In this document: positions 31,827 through 41,040 of the stretch, piece after piece | How positions within the stretch are numbered: position 1 is the stretch's first letter | Layout: every line of letters begins with the position of its first letter | Source: Scatosoma sp045576335 | Lineage (GTDB): Bacteria > Bacillota > Clostridia > Christensenellales > Borkfalkiaceae | Assembly (NCBI GenBank): GCA_045576335.1 | Contig: JAZNGH010000032.1 | Location: 1-50,896, forward strand | Direction of reading: 5' to 3' | DNA length: 50,896 nt | Position numbers and translations under genes: made by a program | The notes under the pieces: generated by a model | What the model was told of the DNA's origin: nothing | The model's input: the letters and a program-made list of their open reading frames with translations, nothing else | Database searches by the model: none

Positions 31827-33334
31827 GCGTTTTCCCCCTTCGTGCCGTCGTCCGTGCGACGGTATTTGATATTGGGGTATTTGATACGGTGGTGATACAC
31901 ACCCGAAAGTGCGTTGACGAGCGCGAGCCGAATCTTGGTCAAATCCGCCATCGTCACGTCACACTCTGCAAACTGTTCAAGGTCCATACGCTCCTCGATT
32001 ACGGCGCGAATGGCTTTTTCCGTCGCGTCGGGCGTACGGGCGTTCACCGCGCGTACCGCCGCCTCCGCCGCGTCGCAAATCATAACGATTGCCGCAATTT
32101 TCGTCTGTGGCTTGGGACCCACGTACGAGAAATCCTCGATGTTCAGCTCCCCGTCCGTCATTTTCAAGGCTTTTGCGTAGAAATACCGAATGGGCATCGT
32201 GCCGTGATGCTGTACGGCAACGTCGGCAAGAAATTCGGGCAAATGATTGTTGCGTATCAGCGTGTACCCGTCGCGAGCGTGCGAACGAATAATATCCGCG
32301 GAAAGCTCGGGCGTGAGCTCGTCGTGCAGATTGTACTCCCCTTGGTTTTCAGTGAAATGCTCGGGATAGTGCAGTTTCCCCACGTCGTGGTACAAAGCCG
32401 CCGCACGTGCGAAATCCACGTTTTCCCCGATTGCCGCCGCGCTCGCTTCCGCAAGCTGTGCCACCACCATAGAGTGGTTATAAGTACCGGGGGCTTCCGC
32501 TTTGAGTTTTTTGAGGATTTGGGCATCAGAGCTCGTCAATTCCCGAAGCCTATACACCGTCAGGCAATTAAACACGTATTCGAAAATGGGCAATAGCGCG
32601 AGGAAAATAACGGTGGACATTACGCCGCCAAACAAGCCGTAGCCCATTTGCGTAACGATATATTCAAACGACGCCACCTCGTTTGCCAAAACGTCCGTGC
32701 CAGGCACGAGCGAAGAAAGCTCTAACAGCAAAATGACGATATCAATGGGGAACACGATAAAGATACCGATACCGATAATGCCAAACCGCGTCCGCGCCTT
32801 ACTGCCTGCAAAGATAGCCAGCATACCCGCCGAAAACGAAATGATAAGCGAGGAATAACATTCCTTGGGCGTGACCTCGTCCACCGCAAAGGTGTCGATA
32901 ACGAAGATAAGCAGCGCACAGATGATATTCATAAAAATAGCGTCTCTACGCCCGACCAAAACGAAAATCAGCAACGCCACGAGCGCAACGGGACGGGCGT
33001 AAATCGCAATTTTATAACCGATTAAACAGGATAAAATCAAGTATAAATCCAGCACCGTGAAAATGAGTGCGATATTTTTTCCCTTCGTCAGCATTTCCCG
33101 ATCTTCAAAGAAGAAATAGAAATACGTAATGATGAAAATGAGGAAAATACAGAAAATCGCGTAGAGATAATTCGCGCCGTGCTCTTTCATATATTCCGTC
33201 AATACGGGGAATTTATCCCCGAGCAGCAACAACGCCGCTATCGCTACGAAAATCAAAAAATGCACGAAAAACCACGTCATACTCTTAAAGGTATGCGATT
33301 TCGTCCATTCCCTCCCGAATTCTTTTACTGCCAT
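31823..33334 (-). CDS. PgpH-type HD phosphodiesterase lacking the extracellular domain
   Basis: 503 residues. A first membrane helix (about 18-40), a loop of only about 18 residues, six or seven more helices (to about 250), then a cytoplasmic HD domain (YHDVGKLHYPEHF, DIIRSHARDG, VQHHGT). YqfF/PgpH proteins hydrolyse c-di-AMP and are normally near 700 residues, with a large extracellular 7TMR-HDED domain between the first two helices. Here that domain is missing while the catalytic HD residues remain. Position between phoH and ybeY is canonical. Confidence 0.92.
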   Translation of the reverse strand: MAVKEFGREWTKSHTFKSMTWFFVHFLIFVAIAALLLLGDKFPVLTEYMKEHGANYLYAIFCIFLIFIITYFYFFFEDREMLTKGKNIALIFTVLDLYLILSCLIGYKIAIYARPVALVALLIFVLVGRRDAIFMNIICALLIFVIDTFAVDEVTPKECYSSLIISFSAGMLAIFAGSKARTRFGIIGIGIFIVFPIDIVILLLELSSLVPGTDVLANEVASFEYIVTQMGYGLFGGVMSTVIFLALLPIFEYVFNCLTVYRLRELTSSDAQILKKLKAEAPGTYNHSMVVAQLAEASAAAIGENVDFARAAALYHDVGKLHYPEHFTENQGEYNLHDELTPELSADIIRSHARDGYTLIRNNHLPEFLADVAVQHHGTMPIRYFYAKALKMTDGELNIEDFSYVGPKPQTKIAAIVMICDAAEAAVRAVNARTPDATEKAIRAVIEERMDLEQFAECDVTMADLTKIRLALVNALSGVYHHRIKYPNIKYRRTDDGTKGENA

Positions 33335-33340
33335 CTTTGG

Positions 33341-34372
33341 TTACTCTCCTTCCGCGTCGTTTTTGCGGTCGTTTGCGGGGCGTTTGCGCCCCCTGTCTTT
33401 CTTTTCGCGTTTTTCGTCGTCCTTTTCGTACGCACGGATAATGCGCATCACGAGCGGATGTCTTACGACGTCCTTCGCCGTGAGCTTGCAAACGGCAATC
33501 CCCTCCACGCCCTCCAAAATATCTGTTGCGTGGACAAGCCCGCTCTGCTTACCGTCCAAATCGATTTGCGTTATATCCCCCGTCACTACCGTTTTACTGC
33601 CCTCGCCCATACGGGTAAGAAACATTTTCATTTGCTCCCGCGTGGTGTTTTGCGCCTCGTCCAAAATGATAAAAGCACCCGAAAGCGTTCTGCCGCGCAT
33701 ATACGCGAGGGGCGCGACCTCTATTACACCTCTTTCCATCAGCTTTGCGTACGTTTCGATACCGAGAAGCTCTTGCAACGCGTCGTACAGCGGCCGAAGA
33801 TAGGGATCGACTTTGGTTTGTAAATCCCCAGGCAAAAAGCCCAGCTTTTCGCCCGCCTCCACGGCGGGACGGGTAAGCACGATTTTTTCCACCTGTTTAC
33901 TCTTAAACGCGGACACCGCCATACACACGGCAAGATAGGTCTTACCCGTACCGGCAGGCCCGACGCCGAATACCACGGTGTTCTTTTTGATAGCGTCAAC
34001 GTAGGACTTTTGCCCGACCGTTTTGCATTTGATTTGTTTCCCCCGCGCGGTGATTGCCACCGTACCCGACGAAAGGTTTGCAACTTCTTCCGCTCTGCCC
34101 TCTTTGGCAAGCTCGATACAGTACGCAATTCGCCCCTCGTCGATTTCCTCGTTTTCCGCGGCAAGCGCGACGAGCGCGTTCAACGCGCTGACGCCGATTG
34201 CGACGTTTTCCGCCTCGCCCTCCAAACGGATTTTGACGCCCTCTACGTAAGCAATCAATCCCAGCTCTCGGGAAAGAAAATTCAAATTCTCGTCGAACGC
34301 GCCCAACACCCGCGCAAGCCTGTCCAACGATTTCGCGTCTACCGTTTCCTTTGTCCGTCCGTTATTTGACAA
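33341..34372 (-). CDS. phoH: PhoH-family ATPase
   Basis: 343 residues. N-terminal RNA-binding-like region, then a P-loop GPAGTGKTYLAV, FIILDEAQNTTREQMKMFLT Walker B and GDITQIDL. A basic tail (KKDRGRKRPANDRK) ends the protein. Start is TTG (34370-34372) with AAGGAGG upstream. PhoH2-like ATPase linked to YbeY in RNA metabolism. Operon order yqfC-yqfD-phoH-pgpH-ybeY is conserved. Confidence 0.95.
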   Translation of the reverse strand: MSNNGRTKETVDAKSLDRLARVLGAFDENLNFLSRELGLIAYVEGVKIRLEGEAENVAIGVSALNALVALAAENEEIDEGRIAYCIELAKEGRAEEVANLSSGTVAITARGKQIKCKTVGQKSYVDAIKKNTVVFGVGPAGTGKTYLAVCMAVSAFKSKQVEKIVLTRPAVEAGEKLGFLPGDLQTKVDPYLRPLYDALQELLGIETYAKLMERGVIEVAPLAYMRGRTLSGAFIILDEAQNTTREQMKMFLTRMGEGSKTVVTGDITQIDLDGKQSGLVHATDILEGVEGIAVCKLTAKDVVRHPLVMRIIRAYEKDDEKREKKDRGRKRPANDRKNDAEGE

Positions 34373-34386
34373 AACGTCCTTCCTCC

Positions 34387-35301
34387 TTATAAATTGAAGC
34401 TCTCAATCGCGACGTACGCAATGTGAACGAGATACCCGTCCCCCGTTTCCGTTACGCTTTTCTCCGTTATTCTATCGTTTGCCGAAAGCCCCAGCTGCAA
34501 ATACGCGTCCGCAAACGCGCTTTCGCTATCCTCGGCTGAAACCCTTTCCTCGTACACGCACGCAATGCTTGCGCGCGCGATAGCCTCCACCTGCACCTCC
34601 GTCCCACCGTCTGTCGCAAACCAACCGCCGACGAGCGGCTCACCCAAAACCACGCTTTCCCCCGCACGCTTCAAGGCAGTACCGCGGAGCGCGGTCAAGG
34701 ACAAAAGCGTTCCCTCGTGCCTTGCCAACATATTTCCTTTAACAAGCCCCTTTGCAGGCAGCTCGCCCAAGCGCATTTCCACCTGCACGCGAAGCCCTTT
34801 CTTTTGCACCGAACAAAATTCCACGCCGTCAAGCGCCAAAAGCTTGGCACAGATAAGGTCCTCGTTTTGGTGGGAATACCTTGCAAAAGGCGTAACGCCG
34901 TATTCCTCCAACGCCGCGCGCGCCTCGCGCGCGTATACGGCAGAGCCGACGAAATCAATTCCAAACACGAACGAATCGGCAAAGAGCGAAAGCACGCAAA
35001 ACAACAACGCGCCGAGCATAAATCCCGCCCTGTTTTTTGCCCAAGCGAGGTATTTTCCAACACCCGTAAGCCCCAAGTTTCGCACGGTATACGGGCTATA
35101 ATTGCTTATATTATAGCATACCTTTGGATAAATTGCAAAAACTTTTTGAATATCTTTTTTCTTTACACTTAAAAGTATTTGATTTTTTTGTATTTTTTTT
35201 ACGTCGAAAAGGTCAATTCCCGCCCTTTTGAGGCGCAAAAGGGCGCGTTCGGGCATTAAGCCCTCAATGACGAGCCACGCGCGGGTAGGTGCAAATATCA
35301 T
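34387..35301 (-). CDS. yqfD: sporulation protein YqfD
   Basis: 304 residues from the ATG at 35299-35301, overlapping the yqfC stop by ATGA; the in-frame extension to 35391 is rejected. One membrane helix (about 93-115) after a cytoplasmic N-terminal part (LKRAGIDLFDVKK), then an extracytoplasmic domain (GVEFCSVQKKGLRVQVEM). Matches YqfD of the Firmicutes sporulation set, a mother-cell membrane protein needed for spore development. Confidence 0.92.
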   Translation of the reverse strand: MIFAPTRAWLVIEGLMPERALLRLKRAGIDLFDVKKIQKNQILLSVKKKDIQKVFAIYPKVCYNISNYSPYTVRNLGLTGVGKYLAWAKNRAGFMLGALLFCVLSLFADSFVFGIDFVGSAVYAREARAALEEYGVTPFARYSHQNEDLICAKLLALDGVEFCSVQKKGLRVQVEMRLGELPAKGLVKGNMLARHEGTLLSLTALRGTALKRAGESVVLGEPLVGGWFATDGGTEVQVEAIARASIACVYEERVSAEDSESAFADAYLQLGLSANDRITEKSVTETGDGYLVHIAYVAIESFNL

Positions 35302-35594
35302 TTTCCTCTCCTTGGCGCGTGCTCGCCCAACTCCGCTTCCAAAAGCCGTACGGAAAGGATTTTGCCGCGCAATTCCAAATCCCCGTCGCAATACTTCCCA
35401 ATGGATAAGTCCGTACCCTCTATTTCAATGCAAGTGTGCGGAAAATACAAAACGATACGGTTATCGCAAAAATCCCCCACCGTTTTTACACCCTCGAAAT
35501 AACCGCCTCCGCCGCAAACGACGGTATATCGCGCGCTCGCCGCGCCGTCTGCACTTTTGAATATCTCGTCGTATAATCGCATAGCCCCGTCCAC
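35298..35594 (-). CDS. yqfC: sporulation protein YqfC
   Basis: 98 residues from a GTG at 35592-35594, or 94 from an in-frame ATG at 35582 (GGTGG nine bases upstream); I cannot decide. YabP/YqfC beta fold with the IEIEGTDLSIGKYCDGDLEL segment. Pairs with YqfD in all spore-formers. A sigma-E-like promoter sits just upstream. Confidence 0.88.
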   Translation of the reverse strand: MDGAMRLYDEIFKSADGAASARYTVVCGGGGYFEGVKTVGDFCDNRIVLYFPHTCIEIEGTDLSIGKYCDGDLELRGKILSVRLLEAELGEHAPRRGK

Positions 35595-35605
35595 CCGTTT
35601 TTAAC

Positions 35606-35634
35606 AGTATATGACGGGAAAAGCCTAGATATGA
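35606..35634 (-). promoter_or_regulatory. candidate sigma-E promoter of yqfCD
   Basis: TCATATCT (35627-35634), 13-bp spacer, CATATACT (35606-35613), minus strand. These resemble the mother-cell sigma-E elements (-35 ATA core, -10 CATA..T), and yqfCD are sigma-E genes in Bacillus. Confidence 0.5.
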
Positions 35635-35660
35635 TTACAGCGTAAAACGCATTGCAAGCC

Positions 35661-35782
35661 AAAACGGTTTCGTTGCGAGCAGTTCAAGGCGCGCGCGGAC
35701 TGCCCGAGGAACTTTACTGATGCGTAAATGGCCGAGGTTTACCACAGCGCAACGCGGAAATGCGAAGTAAATAACCGTTTTA
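35661..35782. repeat. stop-codon-anchored repeat, copy B (ClC - yqfC)
   Basis: 122 bases, same orientation as copy A. The ends form a perfect 9-bp inverted repeat (AAAACGGTT/AACCGTTTT) and a nested CGTTGCG/CGCAACG pair. Its minus-strand left end supplies the TAA of the ClC gene. Internal TTTAC...GTAAA stem with a TGATGC-type loop; CCGAGG occurs twice as a direct repeat around it. Confidence 0.85.
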
Positions 35783-37399
35783 GCCTAATATATGAATTAG
35801 CTCGTCCCTGACCTTTGCCGCGTCCGTCGTTTTGCACACGATTGTAAGCACGTCGCCTGCACGAAGCTGGGTGTTCCCCTCGGGGAGTATAGTTTCCTCG
35901 CCGCGCGCGATTTCCACCACCCGTGCGCCCGACGGCCAAAGCACGTCCCGCACCTCGCGTTTATCCGCCATTGCGCCGCGAGAAAGCACAAGCACGAAGC
36001 GTTCGCGCACGGCGCGCTCGTGTATGCCGCTTTCGTATTCGTAAATTTCCAACAAATCCTCGTAAATACCGTCCGTGCGACAGATTTCGCCGATCAAATA
36101 CCCCAACGAAACGGCAATAATCACGGGAAGCAGGGGCGCGAAGCTGCCCGTAAATTCGCAAATCATAATAATCGCCGTAAGCGGCGCGCGCACGATCGTC
36201 GTGAAAAACGCCGCAAGGCAAATCATCACCATAAGGTCGCAATACGCCGCGTTCATTCCCAGCTCCAACCATACGCAATTCAGCAAGCCGCCCACGCACG
36301 CACCCATTGCGATAACGGGAATGAAGATACCGCACGGTATGCCCGAGCCGACGTTTACGCCCGTGATTATAAATTTCAAAACCAACACGATGAACAGCGT
36401 CCAGAACAAGGATAAGCCGAACGCGCTTTCCGTCGCGGGCAAGGAAACGCCGCCGTGCGTACCCAAGCTCTCTATCAGCTCGTGTCCGCCGCCCATAACG
36501 CCCGACGCCACGAGCGATACCGCGCCGCCCAAGAACACGGCGATCGCAATCCGCGCCGTCAAATTCCACTTGGTTTTACGGAGCTGTATTTTTTTGAAAA
36601 GATGCCGTATTTTGAAGCAGACCTTAGAAAACAGCACGCCAAGCAATCCGCAAACGATACCCGCCGCAACGACGAACCCGTAATCCACGAAAGGCATTTC
36701 GTGGAAAAGATAGGAATGAAACGCGCTTTGTATCTGCATTTGCAGCGCGCCGTATATCGCCGAACGGGTAAGAACGCCGAAAATAACGGAGATAAAGGAA
36801 CAAATAAAGACCTCGGGCGTGAAATGCTTATGCGCCTCCTCAAAGGCAAAAATGATACCCGTCAGCGGAGCGTTGCTCGCCACGGCAAGCCCCGTACACG
36901 CACCGCCCGTGACCTGATAACGGCGTATCATTTCGTTGCGGTGCAAAGCCGAAGCCACGCCGTCGCCCACGCACGCGCCGATCAATACGCTCGGTCCTTC
37001 CGCGCCGATGGAAAGCCCCATAAAAATACTTATCAAAGCGGAAGCGAACATTGCCGTCGCGTCCCGAAACCACTTAAAGCGCACGATTCCGCGCGTACCG
37101 CCCTCCGCTTGCGGAATCCCGCAACCGCGAATGACGGAAGAGATTTGCACGGCAACGCCGATTAAAAACGCGCCGAGAGCCAAAACGACGAGAAGCACGG
37201 GGATAAACGCGGGGTTTGCGCGCACGAACGCGTACGCGTCGCGCGAAAGCTCCTCGCCCTTGGCGGCAAGGATATTGAAAAGCGTGACCACCGCGCCCGC
37301 AAAAACGCCCGTCACCGCACCGACCAACAACAGCTGTAACGCGTTGTGGTGAATACTTCCTTTGCTTTTTTTGTGTTTTTTCTCGATTGCTTTTCTCAT
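35780..37399 (-). CDS. ClC-family H+/Cl- antiporter with RCK_C domain
   Basis: 539 residues. ClC anion-pathway motifs: GCGIPQAEG, GAEGPSVLIG (with the gating glutamate) and GIFIPVIAMGACVGG; the FAFEEAHKHF segment keeps the internal proton glutamate, favouring an antiporter over a channel. Residues about 460-539 form a TrkA/RCK C-terminal domain that may sense a nucleotide. The stop codon lies inside repeat copy B. Sixteen bases follow the ABC exporter start region, so no riboswitch fits between. Confidence 0.93.
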   Translation of the reverse strand: MRKAIEKKHKKSKGSIHHNALQLLLVGAVTGVFAGAVVTLFNILAAKGEELSRDAYAFVRANPAFIPVLLVVLALGAFLIGVAVQISSVIRGCGIPQAEGGTRGIVRFKWFRDATAMFASALISIFMGLSIGAEGPSVLIGACVGDGVASALHRNEMIRRYQVTGGACTGLAVASNAPLTGIIFAFEEAHKHFTPEVFICSFISVIFGVLTRSAIYGALQMQIQSAFHSYLFHEMPFVDYGFVVAAGIVCGLLGVLFSKVCFKIRHLFKKIQLRKTKWNLTARIAIAVFLGGAVSLVASGVMGGGHELIESLGTHGGVSLPATESAFGLSLFWTLFIVLVLKFIITGVNVGSGIPCGIFIPVIAMGACVGGLLNCVWLELGMNAAYCDLMVMICLAAFFTTIVRAPLTAIIMICEFTGSFAPLLPVIIAVSLGYLIGEICRTDGIYEDLLEIYEYESGIHERAVRERFVLVLSRGAMADKREVRDVLWPSGARVVEIARGEETILPEGNTQLRAGDVLTIVCKTTDAAKVRDELIHILG

Positions 37400-37414
37400 T
37401 TGATAATCCCGTTT

Positions 37415-39166
37415 TTATGCAAATTGTCCGTTATACAGCGTAGCGTACGCGCCGCCCTTTTCCAAAAGCTCGGCGTGCCTGCCCTGCTCCACGACCTGAC
37501 CGTTTTCCATCACGAGAATACAGTCGGCGTTTACGATCGTGGATAAACGGTGCGCGACGATAAAGGTCGTTCTGCCCTGCATCATCTGCTCGAACGCTTC
37601 GCTGATTTTGCGTTCCGTACGCGTATCGATGGAAGAGGTCGCCTCGTCCAAAATGAGCATAGGCGGCAACGCAAGCATTACCCGCGTAATGCAAAGCAGC
37701 TGTTTTTGTCCTTCCGAAAGCCCGCCGCCGTCCTCGCCAAGCACGGTATCGTAGCCCTTTTCCATACGCTTGATAAATCCGTGCGCCCGCGCGGCTTTTG
37801 CCGCCGCAAGCATTTCCTCGTCCGTGCAATCGGGCCTGCCCATTTTGATATTTTCTCTGACCGTTCCGCTTTTCAGCCACGTTTCCTGCAAGACCATACC
37901 GTAATTTTCGCGCAAGGATTTGCGCGTGATTGCGCGAATATCCGTGCCGTCAACGCATACCTGCCCCCCGTTTACGTCGTAAAAACGCATTAAAAGGTTG
38001 ATAAGCGTCGTCTTGCCACTGCCCGTTCTGCCTACGATTGCCACCCTTTGTCCGCTTTTCACCCGCAAGGAAAGGTCCTCTATCAGTTTGCGCTCGGGCG
38101 TATAGGAAAAATACACGTTGCAAAGAGAAACTTCGCCCTTCGCGCTTTGCAATTTCGCGTTCGCCGCGTCGGAAACTTCCTCCTGCTCGTCGATAAGCTC
38201 AAAAATACGCCTTGCACAAGCAAACGCGCTTTTCAGTTCGGTAATAACGCCCGATATCTCGTTAAAGGGCTTGGTATACTGGTTGGTGTAGGACAAAAAC
38301 TTCGTCAAACCGCCGACGGTGAACGCCCGCCCCACCAGCGTTGCTCCGCCCGCGATATCCAGCGCGCCAATGAGCGCGACCGCCGCGTAAACGAGGTTGT
38401 TGATAAATCGCGTGGACGGGTTGGTAAGCGAGGAATAAAAGGTGGCGTTGAGCGAAGCCTTTTCCAACCGCGCGTTGATTTCGTCGAATTTTTCCGCGTT
38501 TTCGTCCTCGTGGGAAAACGCTTGCGTGGTTTTCAGCCCCGCAATCGCCTCTTCGGTAAAGGCGGTCTGTTCCCCGCGGGTCGTCGTTTGCTCTACGAAA
38601 AATTTATGCGTATGCGTCGCCACGAAACGGGCAATCAGAATGGAAACGGGGGTCAACAGCACGACGACGAGCCCGATTTTCCAGTTGGTCGCAAGCATAA
38701 AGCCTATCGTGCCCAAAATGGTGATTACGCCCGTAAAGAATTGCGTAAAGCCCATCAGCAGCCCTTCCGAGAACTGGTCGGCGTCGGCGATTATGCGGCT
38801 TACGGTGTCGCCGTGCGCGTGGGTGTCGATATATTTGAGAGGCAAAACGGCAAGCTTTTCAAACGCGTCGCGACGGAGGTCGCGCACGACGTTGCAGGAA
38901 ATTCTGTTGTTGCAAAGGCTTGCCAGCCATTGACTTACCGCCGCGACGGACAATGCCACAGCCGTTTGCAGGAAAATTCCTTTCAAACCCTCGAAATCCA
39001 CCTTTCCCGCTTCGATTATACAGTCGATTGCGTCCCCGAAGAATACGGGAATTAACAGAGAAGCCGCCACCGAAAGCAACGAGAAAACGAGCGAACCGAT
39101 CAGCGACAGGGGATATTTCCCTACGTAGCGTAAAATACGGGCGAGCGTGCTTTGCGATTTCTTCAT
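37415..39166 (-). CDS. ABC exporter subunit, consensus ATPase site
   Basis: 583 residues: six-helix membrane domain (about 1-320) fused to an ATPase with Walker A GRTGSGKTT, signature LSEGQ and Walker B LILDEATSSID carrying the catalytic glutamate. Forms a heterodimer with the overlapping upstream gene (ATGA overlap at 39163-39166). Drug, lipid or peptide exporter; substrate unknown. Confidence 0.93.
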   Translation of the reverse strand: MKKSQSTLARILRYVGKYPLSLIGSLVFSLLSVAASLLIPVFFGDAIDCIIEAGKVDFEGLKGIFLQTAVALSVAAVSQWLASLCNNRISCNVVRDLRRDAFEKLAVLPLKYIDTHAHGDTVSRIIADADQFSEGLLMGFTQFFTGVITILGTIGFMLATNWKIGLVVVLLTPVSILIARFVATHTHKFFVEQTTTRGEQTAFTEEAIAGLKTTQAFSHEDENAEKFDEINARLEKASLNATFYSSLTNPSTRFINNLVYAAVALIGALDIAGGATLVGRAFTVGGLTKFLSYTNQYTKPFNEISGVITELKSAFACARRIFELIDEQEEVSDAANAKLQSAKGEVSLCNVYFSYTPERKLIEDLSLRVKSGQRVAIVGRTGSGKTTLINLLMRFYDVNGGQVCVDGTDIRAITRKSLRENYGMVLQETWLKSGTVRENIKMGRPDCTDEEMLAAAKAARAHGFIKRMEKGYDTVLGEDGGGLSEGQKQLLCITRVMLALPPMLILDEATSSIDTRTERKISEAFEQMMQGRTTFIVAHRLSTIVNADCILVMENGQVVEQGRHAELLEKGGAYATLYNGQFA

Positions 39167-40923
39167 ACCGCGTCACCCCCTTGCTCGTATTGCGAAAAAT
39201 AGATTTCGCGGTACACCTCGCACGATTGCATAAGCTCCCCGTGCGTACCAAGCCCCACCATTTTTCCCTCGTCCAAAACGACTATTTTATCCGCGTCCTT
39301 TACCGACGAGGCGCGTTGAGAAACGATAAAGGTCGTCCTGTTCAAGGTGCGGATACCCTGCCGAAGCTCCGCGTCCGTCGCATAATCGAGCGCGGACGAA
39401 GAATCGTCTAAAATGAGAATTTCTGGGTCTCGCACGAGCGCGCGGGCAATCGTCAAGCGTTGCTTTTGCCCGCCCGAAAAGTTTTTCCCGCCCTGCTCTA
39501 CGGGCGTGTCCAGCCCCTCCTTTTCGGCGATAAAGCCGTCGGCGCGGGCGATTTTCAAGGCATTCCAAAGCTCCTCGTCCGTCGCGTCCTTTCTGCCCCA
39601 AAGCAAATTTTCACGGACCGTGCCCTTGAACAGCACCGCCCTTTGCGGTACGACGCCGATACGCTCGCGAAGATAGCTTTGCTTGCTTTGCGCGCGTACG
39701 CTCACGCCGTCAACGCATACCTGCCCCGCCGTCGCGTCGTAAAAATGGGGAATGAGATTTATAAGCGTAGTCTTGCCGCTGCCCGTACCACCGATTACGC
39801 CCACCGTTTCTCCGCGCGCGACGGAAAAGGTGATATCCTCCAACGCCGCGTCCGCGCCGTCTATATAGCGCATCGTCACGTTCTCAAAGGACACGAACGC
39901 GTCGGATATACGCTCCGTCGTGCTTTCCGTTTGCAAGGACGGTTGCATTTGCAAAACGGCGGAAATACGCCCGCCGCAAGCCGCCGCTTTCGTGACGGTC
40001 ACGATTAGATTTGCGAGCTTGATAAGCTCCACGAGAATTTGCCCCATCAAATTGTAAAGCGCAAGCACGCTGCCTTGCGAAAGCGTACCCGCTTCCACGC
40101 GGATAGCCCCCGTCCAAATGAGCGCGATAATCGCGATATTGACGAGCGCGTACGTCAACGGGTTGGTGATTGCGGCAATCCCGCCCACGAATTTGCGTTC
40201 CTTGTTCAAGCCGTCGTTGCGCGCATTAAACAGCTCGCGCTCCTCGTTTTCCAAACAAAACGCCCGCACCACTCTCGCACCCGTGAGATTTTCACGGGTG
40301 GATAAGAGCACCTTATCCAGCTTTTCTTGCGTTTTTTTGTACAGCGGCATACACGCAAACATAACGGCGTACACGACGATTGCCAGCGCGACGATGGCGA
40401 TTGCAAACACGCCGATAGAAGCGGGGTCGATAAAATACGCCGTGAGCATTGCCCCGAACACGATAAACGGCGAGCGCAAAAACAAACGCAAGGCAAGGTT
40501 GACGCCCGATTGAAAGCGGTCGATATCGCTCGTCATACGGGTAAGTATCGTCGCCGTGCCCATTTTATCCAAATCCTTGTACGAAAGGGACTGTATCTTG
40601 CGAAAAAGGTCGCGGCGAAGATCCGCCGAAACGCCCGTTGCGGTGCGCGCGGCAAAATATTGCGCGATTACCGAAAACGCCAGACCGAGCAAACCGAACA
40701 AAGCCAAAACCCCGCATAAAAGCGCGATATACCCGCCGTCGGCGTTGGGGTATGCGCCGCCCACGTTCTCCCCCAAGCCCTTATCGACGATAAGTCCCAC
40801 GATAAAGGGCACGAGCAGCTCGAAGGTAGCTTCCAACAGCTTAAAAAGCGGGCCTAACAGGCTTTGCCATTTGTATTTTTTGAAGTAGGTCAATAAAGAT
40901 TTCATAGCGTTTTTCACTTTCAA
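39163..40923 (-). CDS. ABC exporter subunit, degenerate ATPase site
   Basis: 586 residues from a TTG at 40921-40923, or 580 from ATG 40905, whose upstream ribosome site is weak. Same fold as its partner: Walker A GGTGSGKTT, signature FSGGQ, Walker B LILDDSSSALD, where the catalytic glutamate is aspartate. That substitution is typical of the non-hydrolysing half in heterodimeric exporters (BmrC/TM287 type). The TTG and its AAGGA site lie within a perfect palindrome. Confidence 0.9.
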   Translation of the reverse strand: MKVKNAMKSLLTYFKKYKWQSLLGPLFKLLEATFELLVPFIVGLIVDKGLGENVGGAYPNADGGYIALLCGVLALFGLLGLAFSVIAQYFAARTATGVSADLRRDLFRKIQSLSYKDLDKMGTATILTRMTSDIDRFQSGVNLALRLFLRSPFIVFGAMLTAYFIDPASIGVFAIAIVALAIVVYAVMFACMPLYKKTQEKLDKVLLSTRENLTGARVVRAFCLENEERELFNARNDGLNKERKFVGGIAAITNPLTYALVNIAIIALIWTGAIRVEAGTLSQGSVLALYNLMGQILVELIKLANLIVTVTKAAACGGRISAVLQMQPSLQTESTTERISDAFVSFENVTMRYIDGADAALEDITFSVARGETVGVIGGTGSGKTTLINLIPHFYDATAGQVCVDGVSVRAQSKQSYLRERIGVVPQRAVLFKGTVRENLLWGRKDATDEELWNALKIARADGFIAEKEGLDTPVEQGGKNFSGGQKQRLTIARALVRDPEILILDDSSSALDYATDAELRQGIRTLNRTTFIVSQRASSVKDADKIVVLDEGKMVGLGTHGELMQSCEVYREIYFSQYEQGGDAV

Positions 40924-40972
40924 GGAACTATGTTCCTTGTTTTATTATACTACAAAAACACGGCAAACGCAA
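40921..40972 (-). promoter_or_regulatory. ABC exporter promoter with palindrome at the start codon
   Basis: TTGCGT (40967-40972), 17-bp spacer, TATAAT (40944-40949), minus strand. Immediately downstream is a perfect palindrome CAAGGAAC-ATA-GTTCCTTG (40921-40939) that ends with the TTG start and contains the AAGGA site. It may be a repressor operator or an RNA hairpin hiding the ribosome site. Confidence 0.7.
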
Positions 40973-40994
40973 CGATTTTGCGCGCAAGACAACG

Positions 40995-41021
40995 AAAAAA
41001 CGGGGTTATCCCCCGTTTTTT
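40995..41021 (-). terminator. terminator after the TPR-like membrane protein gene
   Basis: Perfect 11-bp stem (41011-41021 with 40995-41005, AAAAAACGGGG and complement), five-base loop, T run on both strands. Confidence 0.9.
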
Positions 41022-41040
41022 ACAGTACTTTTCCGTTCTT

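Noticed and set aside
37400..37414. Possible fluoride riboswitch before the ClC gene
   Set aside because: Only 15 bases separate it from the exporter gene, and the ClC motifs are those of a chloride antiporter.
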